Below are positions 55,560 through 64,000 of a stretch of DNA of 64,000 bases, piece after piece. The notes beneath the pieces were generated by a model. It saw nothing but the letters and a program-made list of their open reading frames with translations, did no database searches and was not told where the DNA came from. Within the stretch, counting starts at the first letter, position 1. Every line of letters begins with the position of its first letter. Origin of the DNA: Paralithodes platypus (taxonomy: Eukaryota > Arthropoda > Malacostraca > Decapoda > Lithodidae); assembly GCA_032716605.1 (NCBI GenBank), contig CM064512.1:30338038-30402037 (forward strand). The letters are read 5' to 3'. The position numbers were made by a program, and so were the translations under genes.

Positions 55560-55860
55560 GATAGATACAATGCCATTCAGTCCAAGGGGTAATGTTGCCA
55601 TTTTAGTGGATAATATCCATTTGGCCTTCGCTATCGCTTGCTAGCCTCAAGATAGTTAGCAGTAGCGATTTGACTTTTCGGTAGAAAAGGACATATGCCG
55701 GACATATGTCCGGCTTCGCCGTATTTGATTTTCCTACCGAAAACATCAGCTCGCTACTGCTCACTATCTTGAAGCTAGCAAGCGATAGCGAAGGCCAAAT
55801 GGATATAATCCACTAAAATGGCAACATTACCCCTTGGACTGAATGGCATTGTATCTATCG
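55560..55860. repeat. Foldback (long palindromic) element nested in the MITE
   Basis: Arms of about 130 bp starting GATAGATACAATGCC at 55560 and ending GGCATTGTATCTATC at 55859. Near-perfect inverted matches extend through TGGCCTTCGCTATCGCTTGC to TTTTCGGTAG. The centre (about 55690-55725) has CATATGCCGGACATATG. It can fold into a hairpin nearly its full length. Non-coding, probably a MITE; its target duplication is unclear. Confidence 0.85.
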
Positions 55861-55889
55861 TAAACTTATTGGTTCAGGAGTAATTTATC

Positions 55890-56172
55890 GAGAGGCCTTC
55901 CCTAGTGGTTAAGGCCCCATTAATTGCTCTTTCCATTCACATATGCATAGCCTACGTGAGTTGCAGTTGGGATGTGTGTACATGCTTAGATTGATATGCA
56001 GGATTCGAAGTTGCATAATAAATCGTAGGCAGTGTCCACCATTCTTTAATTGCCTTCGTGGTGCAATGTATAAGGTGTTGCTATTCGGGTTCGAATCCAC
56101 GGACTGCCACATGTGTTTGTAATATTTCATTAATCGATTTTAGGATAGAGTTGGTTGTTGGATAGAACATAA
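55890..56172 (+). mobile_element. tRNA-derived SINE with two tRNA-like modules, copy 1
   Basis: Starts GAGAGGCCTTCCCTAGTGG, with an A-box-like TTCCCTAGTGGTTAAGG and a weak B-like GGATTCGAAG near 56001. A second module follows: GTGGTGCAATGTATAAGG (A box) and GGTTCGAATCC (B box, 56088-56098). The 3' part ends GTTGGATAGAACATAATA next to the MITE arm. The same unit, split by a TTAA MITE, ends the window at 63262-64000. Confidence 0.8.
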
Positions 56173-56510
56173 TACTCGTGTAATAACTCCGTTATTATAA
56201 AATTATACTCAACCTCATGTTCATAGAGTAATGTATTCTTATTTTTGTCTGATGAGTCCACCATATAATTTATGAAAAGCATAACTGGAACACCCTGTAT
56301 AGACTTAAAGTAAAGAGTTGACCAATTAGTCTCTGACTTAAACTATGTGTAAGTCTTATAAGTTATCAATTGACTTGGCTTTTTAATAAGTGTTAAGTGA
56401 TGGAGAAGGGGTGACGAGCAGGAGAGGATAAATGGATTGAAACTTCCTTGTCAGTGCCCTGAAGCTGGAGTGTTTAAGTGATAGGGGACAGGAGTGAGAA
56501 TCAGGACTGC

Positions 56511-57535
56511 ACAAACGCAGTTCACCTGAATTAGGTCGTCACACAGGTCTTGTACATTGGTAGGTGGATGCTCCATTACTGGAGTATCATGTGCAATGGG
56601 GTGTGCATATGAACACATGTCTTGTACATGTACGATGGTGTGTGGGTGGCATCACCTAGGGTAAATGTTTGGTACAGAGTAAGGATTTTGATTGTGTGTG
56701 AAGGCTTCTAGGGCTGTAAATGGGTGTAAACATAGTTTGTGTGGTAGGGTGATTTCACCCTGAGGATGCGGATGTGTAAACACACTGGAGAGAGCACACA
56801 TGATTGGTAAATATGGGGTTCATAGTGTTGGTTTAATGTTGGGTGATGGGAGGAGAATGTGAAAGTGGTTAGGGGAGTCTCGGTGATAGTCTCTGTCCCG
56901 TAGGGAGAGGGAGTTATGGGAGGAGGGGTAGTGTGGGACACCACGTAGTACTGGGAGGAGGGGGGAGTGTGGGACACCACGTAGTACTGGGAGGAGGGGG
57001 GAGTGTGGGACACCACGTAGTAGGAAGTGGAGGGGGTGGGGTGTGGTATGAGAGCGTTTGTGTGTTAGTGGTATGTTCACTTATTTTTCACTATGTGGTG
57101 TGTGATTAGTTTGATCTGAATGAGTAGAGCACGCATACCTGATACAGTTGGTTTGACATGATCAAACTATTTTGACAGTAGGTGATGAAGTAATGTGTAG
57201 ACTGGAACAGACGGGACAGTAGACAGGAACGTTGAAATGATCAGCTGATGCGTCGTACGCCAGGCAGCCGAGGGCGATGTGATGTGTGAGTGTAGCTGGT
57301 AGGCAGGCCTGGGCGATGGCTGCACTCAGTCAAGGTTTGAGTGTATGTCTCTGACTGCTTGAAGTGTTGGCTTGATTGTCTTGTTCTCCTCTGTGTTCTC
57401 TCCACCAATATTCCTAAAATACTGTCTCAAATCAGTTGGAGATAGAGACAAAGGTGGCTTTTATGGGAGATGGGGACGGTTAGTTTAGTTTTGATTACAA
57501 CAGATTGTTCGTTTGAGGCAAAAGGTCACCATATA
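56511..57535. other. Unassigned, containing a 36-bp minisatellite
   Basis: 56914-57022 holds about three units of a 36-bp repeat (GTGGGACACCACGTAGTACT with GGGAGGAGGGG). Short open frames on the minus strand repeat PPSSQYYVVSHT because of it and are not genes. The remainder, G/T-rich, is unassigned. Confidence 0.75.
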
Positions 57536-57925
57536 ACATGGGTATATGTTGGGGGTTTATATATAGGCAAATATATATATATATAAGGAGTAAAGAAAGC
57601 TGGTTATATTGTAACTTTAATTAATAATAGTAATATAACAGTTAATATGACTCCTAAGTGGTTACAGATGGAGTCAGAATAAGGTTATAACTTAGTGTGG
57701 AGATATAGAGACTTAAGGTAAAGGGTTGACCAATAAGTCTCTGACTTAAACTATGTGTAAGTCTTATAAGTTATCAATTGACTTGGCTTTTTAAGAAGTG
57801 TCAAGTGATGGAGAAGGGGTGACGAGCAGGAGAGGATAAATGGATTGAAACTTCCTTGTCAGTCCCCTGAAGCTGCAGTGTTTAAGTGATTGGGGAAAGG
57901 GGTGAGAATCAGGAGGTAATAGTGT
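57536..57925. repeat. Segmental duplication, copy 2 (empty site)
   Basis: Same sequence as 55259-55430 plus 56302-56506 with only scattered differences, lying about 2.3 kb downstream in the same orientation. It is continuous through the point where copy 1 carries the MITE. Confidence 0.92.
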
Positions 57926-58195
57926 ATAACTTCCCTGATTAAGAGCCCTAGCTGGAGTGTTCGACTAACCTCTCCTTGTCTAAGGGGCAGGGAGTTGTCT
58001 AGTCAGCGTTATTTAGCTGGGTCAAGAGTTGGTTTGTATGCTTAATAGTGACATTCTGTGATGCCTATGGGGGATAAGATGCTTACAGGTAATGTTTACA
58101 AATCGTAAATATAAACAATTTAGATAAGTATATCTCTGTGATGAGATTAACTAAAGAAGCTAGTAGTTTATATTGGGCTATATATTATGGAGTAT

Positions 58196-58233
<38 letters not shown>

Positions 58234-58252
58234 CTATATATACTGCATATTT

Positions 58253-58283
<31 letters not shown>
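57926..58283. repeat. Unassigned sequence ending in (TA)n tracts
   Basis: No gene. TA runs at 58199-58231 and 58255-58280 are separated by a short GGCTATATATACTGC spacer. Confidence 0.8.
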
Positions 58284-58643
58284 CCGGGTGGATGGGACTC
58301 GTTAGCCTCGGTCGGCAACTCATCTAGGGGAGACAACCTTATACAAATCCGGGTGGATGGGACTCGTCAGCCTTGGTTGGCAACTTGTCTAGGGGAGTAA
58401 ACCTGTTACAAATCCGTACTGCTTACCTAAAGGTAAGGAAGGTTAGTGGATGGATTAGCCGAACACCACTGTAGAAAAATAGTGCTAACAAGATACACAG
58501 AGGGCCTCTGAGTCTGACGGATCCTAAATTGAGTGGTCAATCCTGTAAGTCCTTCACTAAACTGGCTCGGGTTGTCCCTCTTACAGGGAATAGGTCCACT
58601 TGGGGGCATTCTGTGTATGGCCACCCTCGTAAGGGGCGTAAGG

Positions 58644-58691
<48 letters not shown>
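58284..58691 (+). mobile_element. LINE 3' UTR-like fragment with (TA)n tail
   Basis: Begins with two 65-bp tandem units (CCGGGTGGATGGGACTCGT at 58284 and 58349), continues with unique sequence and ends with GGCCACCCTCGTAAGGGGCG, AAGGC and a (TA)n tail (58647-58691). The terminal motif parallels the 3' end of the LINE at 4637-4666 (GGCCACCCC, CAGGC, then TA repeats). No coding sequence remains. Confidence 0.65.
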
Positions 58692-58693
<2 letters not shown>

Positions 58694-58800
58694 TTAACTG
58701 TAATATGTATCACACCCCTAAAATTTAGACTTGCATCCACTGCCAGTACATCGACATGAAGAACCGTGTAAGTGCAAACAAAAAATATTAGAATATATGG
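58692..58800. other. Unassigned spacer
   Basis: About 110 bp of AT-rich sequence between the TA tail and the next MITE. Confidence 0.5.
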
Positions 58801-58804
58801 TTAA

Positions 58805-59530
58805 CCCTTCTTTACCGGGCAGCATTTTAAAAGGACGCACCTTGCGAAGGGCAGGAGCCCGGGCGTCCTTTTGAAATTCGTAAGCTTGAAAGCCTATTAA
58901 CCCATGGGATCCGGGGGGCCTCATATGAATTTTGGTAAAATCAACTTCATAATTCAGTAGCTACTGATTGAGACTACCTAGAGCAGTCAATGTTTTTGCA
59001 AATTGCAGAACTTTTTGTTGTCTGTAGAATGCCGTAGAGATGACGTCGCTACAACGCGTGGTTGCCGAGTTCTGATGATTATAGCGGCAATTTTTTTTTT
59101 TACCATTTTGCCTCATATGAGGCCTCCCGGATCCCAAGGGTTAAGCGTGTTTTGAAAGCAGTGCGGCGAAACGTTTGTTTACAAAGCCGGTCGTTGCTAT
59201 GCCGAGCCTCGGCAAGAATAAGGAGAAGTCTGATTTTGTCCGCCATTGCTAGTTATAGCGAAAATTAGTGTTTCTAAGTGTCCGATATTGCTAAATCCGC
59301 GGCAACATTCTCTCCACGGAAATCGTCATCACAACTGAACCAGTTGACCTAGAGAGCTCTACTCAAAGCTAGTCTACAGATAAAAGAGTAAGGGCTACCT
59401 TTTGAGATTTGTGTGAATTCTATAGCAGGTAAAATAACAAAAATAGGCCTATGTTTACATACAACGTTTTTTGGCCAGATCGCCCGGATAGGCCTATCGT
59501 CATTTATAAAGCCTGCCCGGGGAGGAAGGG
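58805..59530. mobile_element. TTAA-flanked MITE (outer), same family as 30672-31151
   Basis: Flanked by TTAA at 58801-58804 and 59531-59534. Ends: CCCTTCTTTACCGGGCAG, and in reverse complement CCCTTCCTCCCCGGGCAG. The 726 bp include a nested 240-bp MITE with its extra TTAA; without it the element would be about 480 bp, equal to its relative. In reverse orientation it matches 30672-31151 through GGGCGATCTGGCC, CAGTTG-type blocks, AGAGCTCTACTC and AAGCTTGAAAGCCTA. Confidence 0.92.
58901..59140. mobile_element. TTAA-flanked MITE (inner), nested
   Basis: TTAA at 58897-58900 and 59141-59144. Ends CCCATGGGATCCGGGGGGCC and, in reverse complement, CCCTTGGGATCCGGGAGGCC, then CTCATATGA; about 28-bp inverted repeats with few mismatches. 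The related element at 30.7-31.2 kb is uninterrupted here (AGCCTATTCAGC), proving the nested insertion. Shares CTCATATGA with the MITE at 23945-24143. Confidence 0.93.
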
Positions 59531-59534
59531 TTAA

Positions 59535-60879
59535 ATAAATCGGTTTGTTGGTTACTTAGCTAGAGGCATGGTTTTCAAAATAACTTTAGATAACAAATAT
59601 ATACTTATACATAGATATATATAGATACATAGATACATATATATAAATGAAATAATTATATACAATATAAGTACAGTTGCCTGCTAATATGCATGTGACA
59701 TTATTACTTCCACTGCAATATATTACCTAAACCTATATTAGAGTATTATTTATATTTGTATTCCTAAGTATAACATGTAACAATAGAAATATTGTCCTAA
59801 TCATAGTTTCAGAGACTCTCTCATATTATCTAAACCTATGTTAGAATATTATTTATATTTGTATTCCTAAGTACATATGTACAGTAGCCCAACTAAGTTT
59901 TGTGACAAAATATTAGGTATGTGGCACCTGTCTAGTTTGCACTCCCGTCCCAAGCCCGTGTCTAGGCAGGCGCCACCGCCACAGGCGCTACCACAGCCAG
60001 GGCACACAGACACAGTACTCGCACAAGCAGGCCACTACATACGATAATATTGTTATCATTATTTGTTTGTATAATAATAGAAGGCTCTCTCTTTCTCTCT
60101 TCCTCCAAATATAAATAAATTTACGCGCGGCTAACTTTGTAGATTAGCACACACACGCACGCACACACCAGAATGGTGTATACATAACTTAAAATGAACA
60201 CAATAAGTTACAAATTGTTTTATTTTATAATCTATTATACACTTGTTAGTGATTGTTTTAATAAGAGCTCCGGGCTCCTTAACACTATACTTGGTGTTGG
60301 TGTCAGCGACATTGACTGTAATTCTTATCCTTAGCCTTTCTATAAACCAGAAAGTGCTCGAGAAACGGGTAGTCAATTTCTACATCTATTTCCTGATCTA
60401 CTCATATATTTGTTTTGTTCTTCATAAGATGTTATGTGGTCAGGATTAGCTCCAAGTTCGCTGACACCGGGTATAGATTGTATGAGTTATCCTAAACGTT
60501 TATATGCATCAACCGTATTATATGTTACTCAATAAAATGTAATTGTATACAGCTAAATGACTAAGAGACTTAATTTGTCCGAACGTTTATAGCATCTGAG
60601 GTGAAGCCAGTGATCTTGGGGGCTAATAAGTGATTGAGGTTTCCGAATGTTTGTGTGCGAACTGTTGTATGAATTCTTCCACTGCCGCCTCTTGTTTTGC
60701 CTCCTTTCATGTGTTTCTTGTTGATACTCCCTACCCCTTGTGGAATAAGGGCTGGCTACTGACTAAATTACAAACGTCAAAATAAGAATAGTATACTGCC
60801 GTCACATTTGTTAAATGCTTAATCATCAATCTTGTAATGGAATTTAACCGTGATCTATTAACCTTTCTTTTCCCAAGCA
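59535..60879. other. Unassigned, with a 103-bp tandem duplication
   Basis: 59721-59771 and 59824-59872 are near-identical (CTAAACCTAT, TATTTATATTTGTATTCCTA) at a spacing of 103 bp. A GC-richer stretch lies at 59930-60040 and an (AC)n at 60150-60169. No gene recognised. Confidence 0.7.
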
Positions 60880-62290
60880 TACGAATCGATAAACAGACAA
60901 AAAAATACCTTCAAAGATATTGACATGTCAGTAAAGTTTTCGATAAATATCCACATGAAAGATTGCTGATTAAAGAAGCAGATCATGGAATAGGGCGAAC
61001 TATATTACGTGAATTAGACCATGGCTAATTAGTAAGAAACACAACCTTAACATTAACAGTAGCCTATACAATCAGATTGGGTGTAGTGAAGGTTGGGGTC
61101 TTACATGATGGTCAGTTTTAGTTCCTCAAGTGTTCATCTTTTGCATTAACGACCTTGATTTAGACCAACAAAAAAATTGGTAATTTTTCAAATGACACTA
61201 AAAATAGGTTGAATTAGTGATCCTGATAACGATTCATGGTCTCCAAAAATAATTTTATACACTACCCGAATGGTGTAATACCTTGCCAGTTGATATTTAA
61301 TGTAGATAAATACATGCAGTTTAGTGATCATTGGGAAATCGACAGAAATTTCAGGATACAAAAATAAAACAATATATGTTTCGTCAATAATTACGCACCA
61401 TATATCTCCCGTATGAGGAGATTCAAAAGCTCAATGCATTCTTGTGATGTCTGATTCCATTACCCATCTCCCTTACTCAAGGCCAGGCTAGCCAGTAACC
61501 ACCAGCTATATCTCAGAAAAAACAAAATAATAATTTGATCACCAAACTGATTGGTCACAGGGGCAAGACGTAATATCAGTAGTATCTAGATGGCTAAATA
61601 ACATGGCATTAAGTAACTCAATTATTACAAAAAATTTGGAAGTCATCGTCAGTCGTGATATGAAACCAAAAAAACAATGCAACATTGTTTGAACTCAGAG
61701 TTTTTATATAGATATCTACAGTAGAAGCGTGAATAACAACAAACGTAATTTTAAATTTTCACCCGTCCTTAGTAAGGCTTCACATGGATTATGTTTTTAA
61801 TTTTGCTGTCCAGTGTCCATAGATTGATTGGAAGTTACGGTACAAAAAAGAATGGCAACACTACCCAGAATAATATACCATTAGAACATCAATAATATTT
61901 TAACGCCTGACGACTAAGGCCAAATGACACGGAGTTAAAAGCCAGAATGGGTTAGAATATTTAACAGAAGTAAAAGATTATTGAGGTAGTGAATATCATG
62001 AAATACATAATATGGCCAGTACAAAAGAAAGGGGACTTGGGAAAACATTAGGCTTGCATATATTAGAAGTGTAGAATAAGAGAGGATATGCTACAGATGC
62101 TTAAGTTGTAAGTGGGATCCACAAAGACGATGTGGAAAACGGACTGCTGCTCCGTGATAAGCATGCAACAGTTTGGTAGATATGTGAAATAGGCTACCGA
62201 TTTCTACAGTAGGATCAATAACGACAGAAAGCTTAGAAACATAATTAGATAGGCACATGGCTGTGATGTGCCGATTATCAATGGGATCCG
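60880..62290 (+). pseudogene. Ancient, degenerate CR1-like LINE
   Basis: Codon-level traces in several frames: KVFDKYPHERLLIKEADHGIG (60938-61005), WLISKK, VPQVF then INDLDLDQQ (61120-61172), FNVDKYMQFSDHW near 61296, and at the 3' end NRLPISTVGSITTESLE then LDRHM (62180-62262). These align in order with the CR1 copies in the window ([40 protein letters not shown]). Many stops and indels indicate great age. Confidence 0.75.
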
Positions 62291-62311
62291 CCGTGAATGG
62301 GTATAATATTA

Positions 62312-63260
62312 GTCTTTATACCATGGGCCAGTCAGCCCTCTGAAAAAATCCCTCTTTTATTCTTGACCAAATTTGAACGAACTTTGTCATCGCTAGACCC
62401 TCGGAATGAATCCATCATACTAGGGGATTTTAACCTGTGTTACAAACAACGAAATAATAGGCTTGTACGAGAATATAGGCATATACTGACAATGCACAAT
62501 CACAAACAACTCATCACAACCCCCACACGTATCTCTGAGAACACTGCCACAATATTAGACCACATAAACTGAAACAGAGAGGACAAAATATCCCAATCAG
62601 GGGTTATACAGACTGGGATAAGTGATCACTTCGTCACATATTGCACACGGAAAACCACAAAAATTACCCTAGAGAATCACAAGGTTATCAAAACAAGGTC
62701 ACTCAGAAACTACAATAAAGAAACATTTATGGACATTTTATGGAATACAGACTGGTCTCCAGTGTTTGGAAGTACAAACGTTAATGACGCATGGGTTGGC
62801 TTCAGAACCATCATCACAAACATCCTAGACGAAATAGCTCCTCTGAAAGACATACGAATTAAAGCAAGGTCAGACCCATGGATCAACAATGACATACTAC
62901 ACCATCTGGAACACAGAGACAATCTGTTAAAAAGGCTAGCGAAACATAGACAGGATCAAGGTCTGAAACATGAGTTCAACAGGGCCAGGAATAAACTAAG
63001 TAGGAAAATGAAATCAGCGAAAACTAATTATTTTCACAATAAGGCAGAGGAATATCAGAATAACCCAAAGAAACTATGGAGGCACCTAAAAACAATAGGC
63101 TACAGCAACAAGACAAGGGATTCGTCTAACACTAATATTGCTCTCACCATTAATGATCAGGTTTGCCACGATAAACGACAAATTTCAACCTACTTCAACT
63201 CCTTCTTCACTTCCATAGCAAACACACTTGCACAGAATCTACCTCAACCTCTCAAGAGAG
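62312..63260 (+). pseudogene. LINE endonuclease and linker fragment
   Basis: First block (to 62572): SQPSEKIPLLFLTKFERTLSS, SIILGDFNLCYKQRNN and LITTPTRISENTATILDHI, an APE-type endonuclease with conserved GDFN. After a TGA at 62570 it continues ISDHFVTYCTRK (SDH motif) and a linker: SDPWINNDILHHLEHRDNLLK, SAKTNYFHNKAEEYQNNPKKLW and QISTYFNSFFTSIANTL. It stops abruptly at 63260 at the SINE boundary, before RT. A different LINE family from the others here; clade not assigned. Confidence 0.85.
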
Positions 63261-63261
63261 G

Positions 63262-64000
63262 ACTTCCCTAGCGGTTAAGGCCCCATTAATTGCTCTTTCC
63301 ATTCACATATGCATAGCCTACGTGAGTTGCAGTTGGGATGTGTGTACATGCTTAGATTGATATGCAGGATTCGAAGTTGCATAATAAATCGTAGGCAGTG
63401 TCCACCATCCTTTAACCCGTCCGGACCCAGCGACACGTCTGGATTGTCGCCGATGTATGTAACGCACAGCTCCAGCAACGTATCTGACGAGTCACCCTAA
63501 TTGCTCCGACCGACCGTAACCTCAGGTGTAGCCACTCGAGAGGGCTCAGATTTGTATGGGAACTGTGTACGTATCCCACGCAACCGTGCCGATGGTTGAA
63601 AACTCTCAAAGTCCACGTGCGTGCGCGTGAGCGCTCAATAACCTGTTTTTTGGGGGAAATTGCCTTAAATTTTTTACTCTTGTAAAATACGTTTTCGGGG
63701 GCTCTGTAGGACCATTCTTTAAGCTTTTTGAGCGGTTTTTCGTGGTTTTTCCTTCATTCCTAACCCATTCGCTATTGTTTCTGGAATACAACCATTTATT
63801 GAAAACGGGCCGGGTTCTGGTGAACAAAAAATACAAAACTAGCCGGGGCTCGACGGGTTAACTGTCTTCGTGGTGCGATGCATAAGGTGTTGATATTCGG
63901 TGTGAGAGTCCTGGGTTCGAATCCACGGACTGCCACATGTGTTTGTAAATTTCATTAATCGATTTTAGGATTATAGTTGGTTGTTGGAAGGAACATAATA
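63262..64000 (+). mobile_element. tRNA-derived SINE with two tRNA-like modules, copy 2 (split by a MITE)
   Basis: 63262-63411 and 63862-64000 match 55890-56172 almost base for base. Module one has TTCCCTAGCGGTTAAGG. Module two has GTGGTGCGATGCATAAGG and GGGTTCGAATCCACGG, and retains GTGTGAGAGTCCT between them, giving better A-B box spacing than copy 1. The last bases, GGAACATAATA, coincide with the end of copy 1, so the SINE probably ends at or near the window edge. Confidence 0.85.
63416..63857. mobile_element. TTAA-flanked MITE in the SINE, empty site known
   Basis: TTAA at 63412-63415 and 63858-63861. Ends CCCGTCCGGACCC and, in reverse complement, CCCGTCGAGCCCC. SINE copy 1 reads TTCTTTAATTGCCTTCG at this place (56043), with no insert, showing the TTAA duplication directly. 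A 442-bp non-coding element, piggyBac-like by target and CCC terminus. The ends differ from the 30.7/58.8-kb family. Confidence 0.92.

Larger units (their letters stand above)
55431..56297. mobile_element. Long-TIR MITE with CAGGGTGTTCC ends, empty site known
   Basis: An 867-bp element with about 125-bp terminal inverted repeats (55431-55555 and 56174-56297), over 90% identical by eye and beginning CAGGGTGTTCCAGT. Flanked by TATA at 55427-55430 and 56298-56301. The second copy of the duplication (near 57706) reads GAGATATAGAGACTT without it. The centre is occupied by a foldback element (55560-55860) and a tRNA-derived SINE (about 55890-56172), so the original element was much smaller. No transposase. 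Confidence 0.92.
55259..56510. repeat. Segmental duplication, copy 1 (carrying a MITE)
   Basis: 55259-55430 and 56302-56506 together match 57536-57925 closely (for example GTAAAGAAAGCTGGTTATAT, GACTCCTAAGTGGTTA and GACGAGCAGGAGAGGATAA). In copy 1 the match is broken by the 867-bp MITE. AT-rich, non-coding. Confidence 0.9.

Noticed and set aside
56708..57080. Minus-strand open frames with repeated PPSSQYYVVSHT or GVPHSPLLPVLR
   Set aside because: They translate a 36-bp minisatellite; no independent evidence of coding.
1..64000. A CRISPR array, operon or bacterial-type defence locus
   Set aside because: The tandem repeats lack unique spacers, there are no clustered bacterial-type genes, and the content is clearly eukaryotic retrotransposons and MITEs.

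Overview
This window is eukaryotic intergenic DNA built almost entirely from transposable elements, microsatellites and tandem repeats. I found no convincing host protein-coding gene. The mixture of CR1, Jockey-like and other LINEs, a BEL/Pao gag, a Ty3/gypsy element, tRNA-derived SINEs, TTAA- and TA-flanked MITEs and long (TA)n/(CT)n/(TG)n tracts suggests an invertebrate. A crustacean, probably a decapod, is my best guess, but this is inference from repeat style, not from a diagnostic gene.

Layout. 0-3.3 kb: a (TC)n tract, an 81-bp tandem array interrupted by a TA-flanked MITE, and a 155-bp duplication. 3.3-8.1 kb: three decayed LINE 3' portions and a microsatellite field. 8.7-13 kb: a long-TIR MITE beside a decayed minus-strand Jockey-like LINE that carries two copies of a 129-bp tRNA-derived SINE. 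14.2-20.8 kb: a TTAA-flanked MITE, then a CR1 LINE (copy 1, with an SGNH-esterase ORF1 remnant) split by a polyadenylated Jockey-like LINE with an intact 998-aa endonuclease-reverse transcriptase. 21.7-24.1 kb: a tRNA-like sequence, a large inverted repeat and a TTAA MITE. 24.1-27.5 kb: a BEL/Pao gag fragment fused to a gypsy gag fragment and its 1.8-kb LTR. 27.5-37.4 kb: CR1 copies 2 and 3, each abutting or inserted in another LINE family whose ORF2 begins with a 2A-like motif; a TTAA MITE interrupts one 3' fragment. 38.0-43.8 kb: a 23-bp minisatellite and an 86-bp satellite. 45.4-54.6 kb: a Jockey-like fragment with a TTAA MITE, then a nearly complete minus-strand gypsy element. 55-64 kb: a segmental duplication, nested MITE/foldback/SINE structures, nested TTAA MITEs, an ancient CR1, and a SINE split by another TTAA MITE at the window edge.

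The most notable element is the gypsy copy at 47.1-54.6 kb. Its pol order is gag-protease-integrase-RT-RNase H, with integrase before RT as in Gmr1-like elements, and its gag has a SCAN-like capsid segment. It is dead: three TGA stops, one frameshift, and a catalytic Asp to Val change in the RT YLDD box. The second notable feature is that several MITE insertions have their empty target site preserved in a paralogous copy inside the same window, so target-site duplications (TA, TATA, TTAA) can be read directly. No transposase gene for these MITEs is present.
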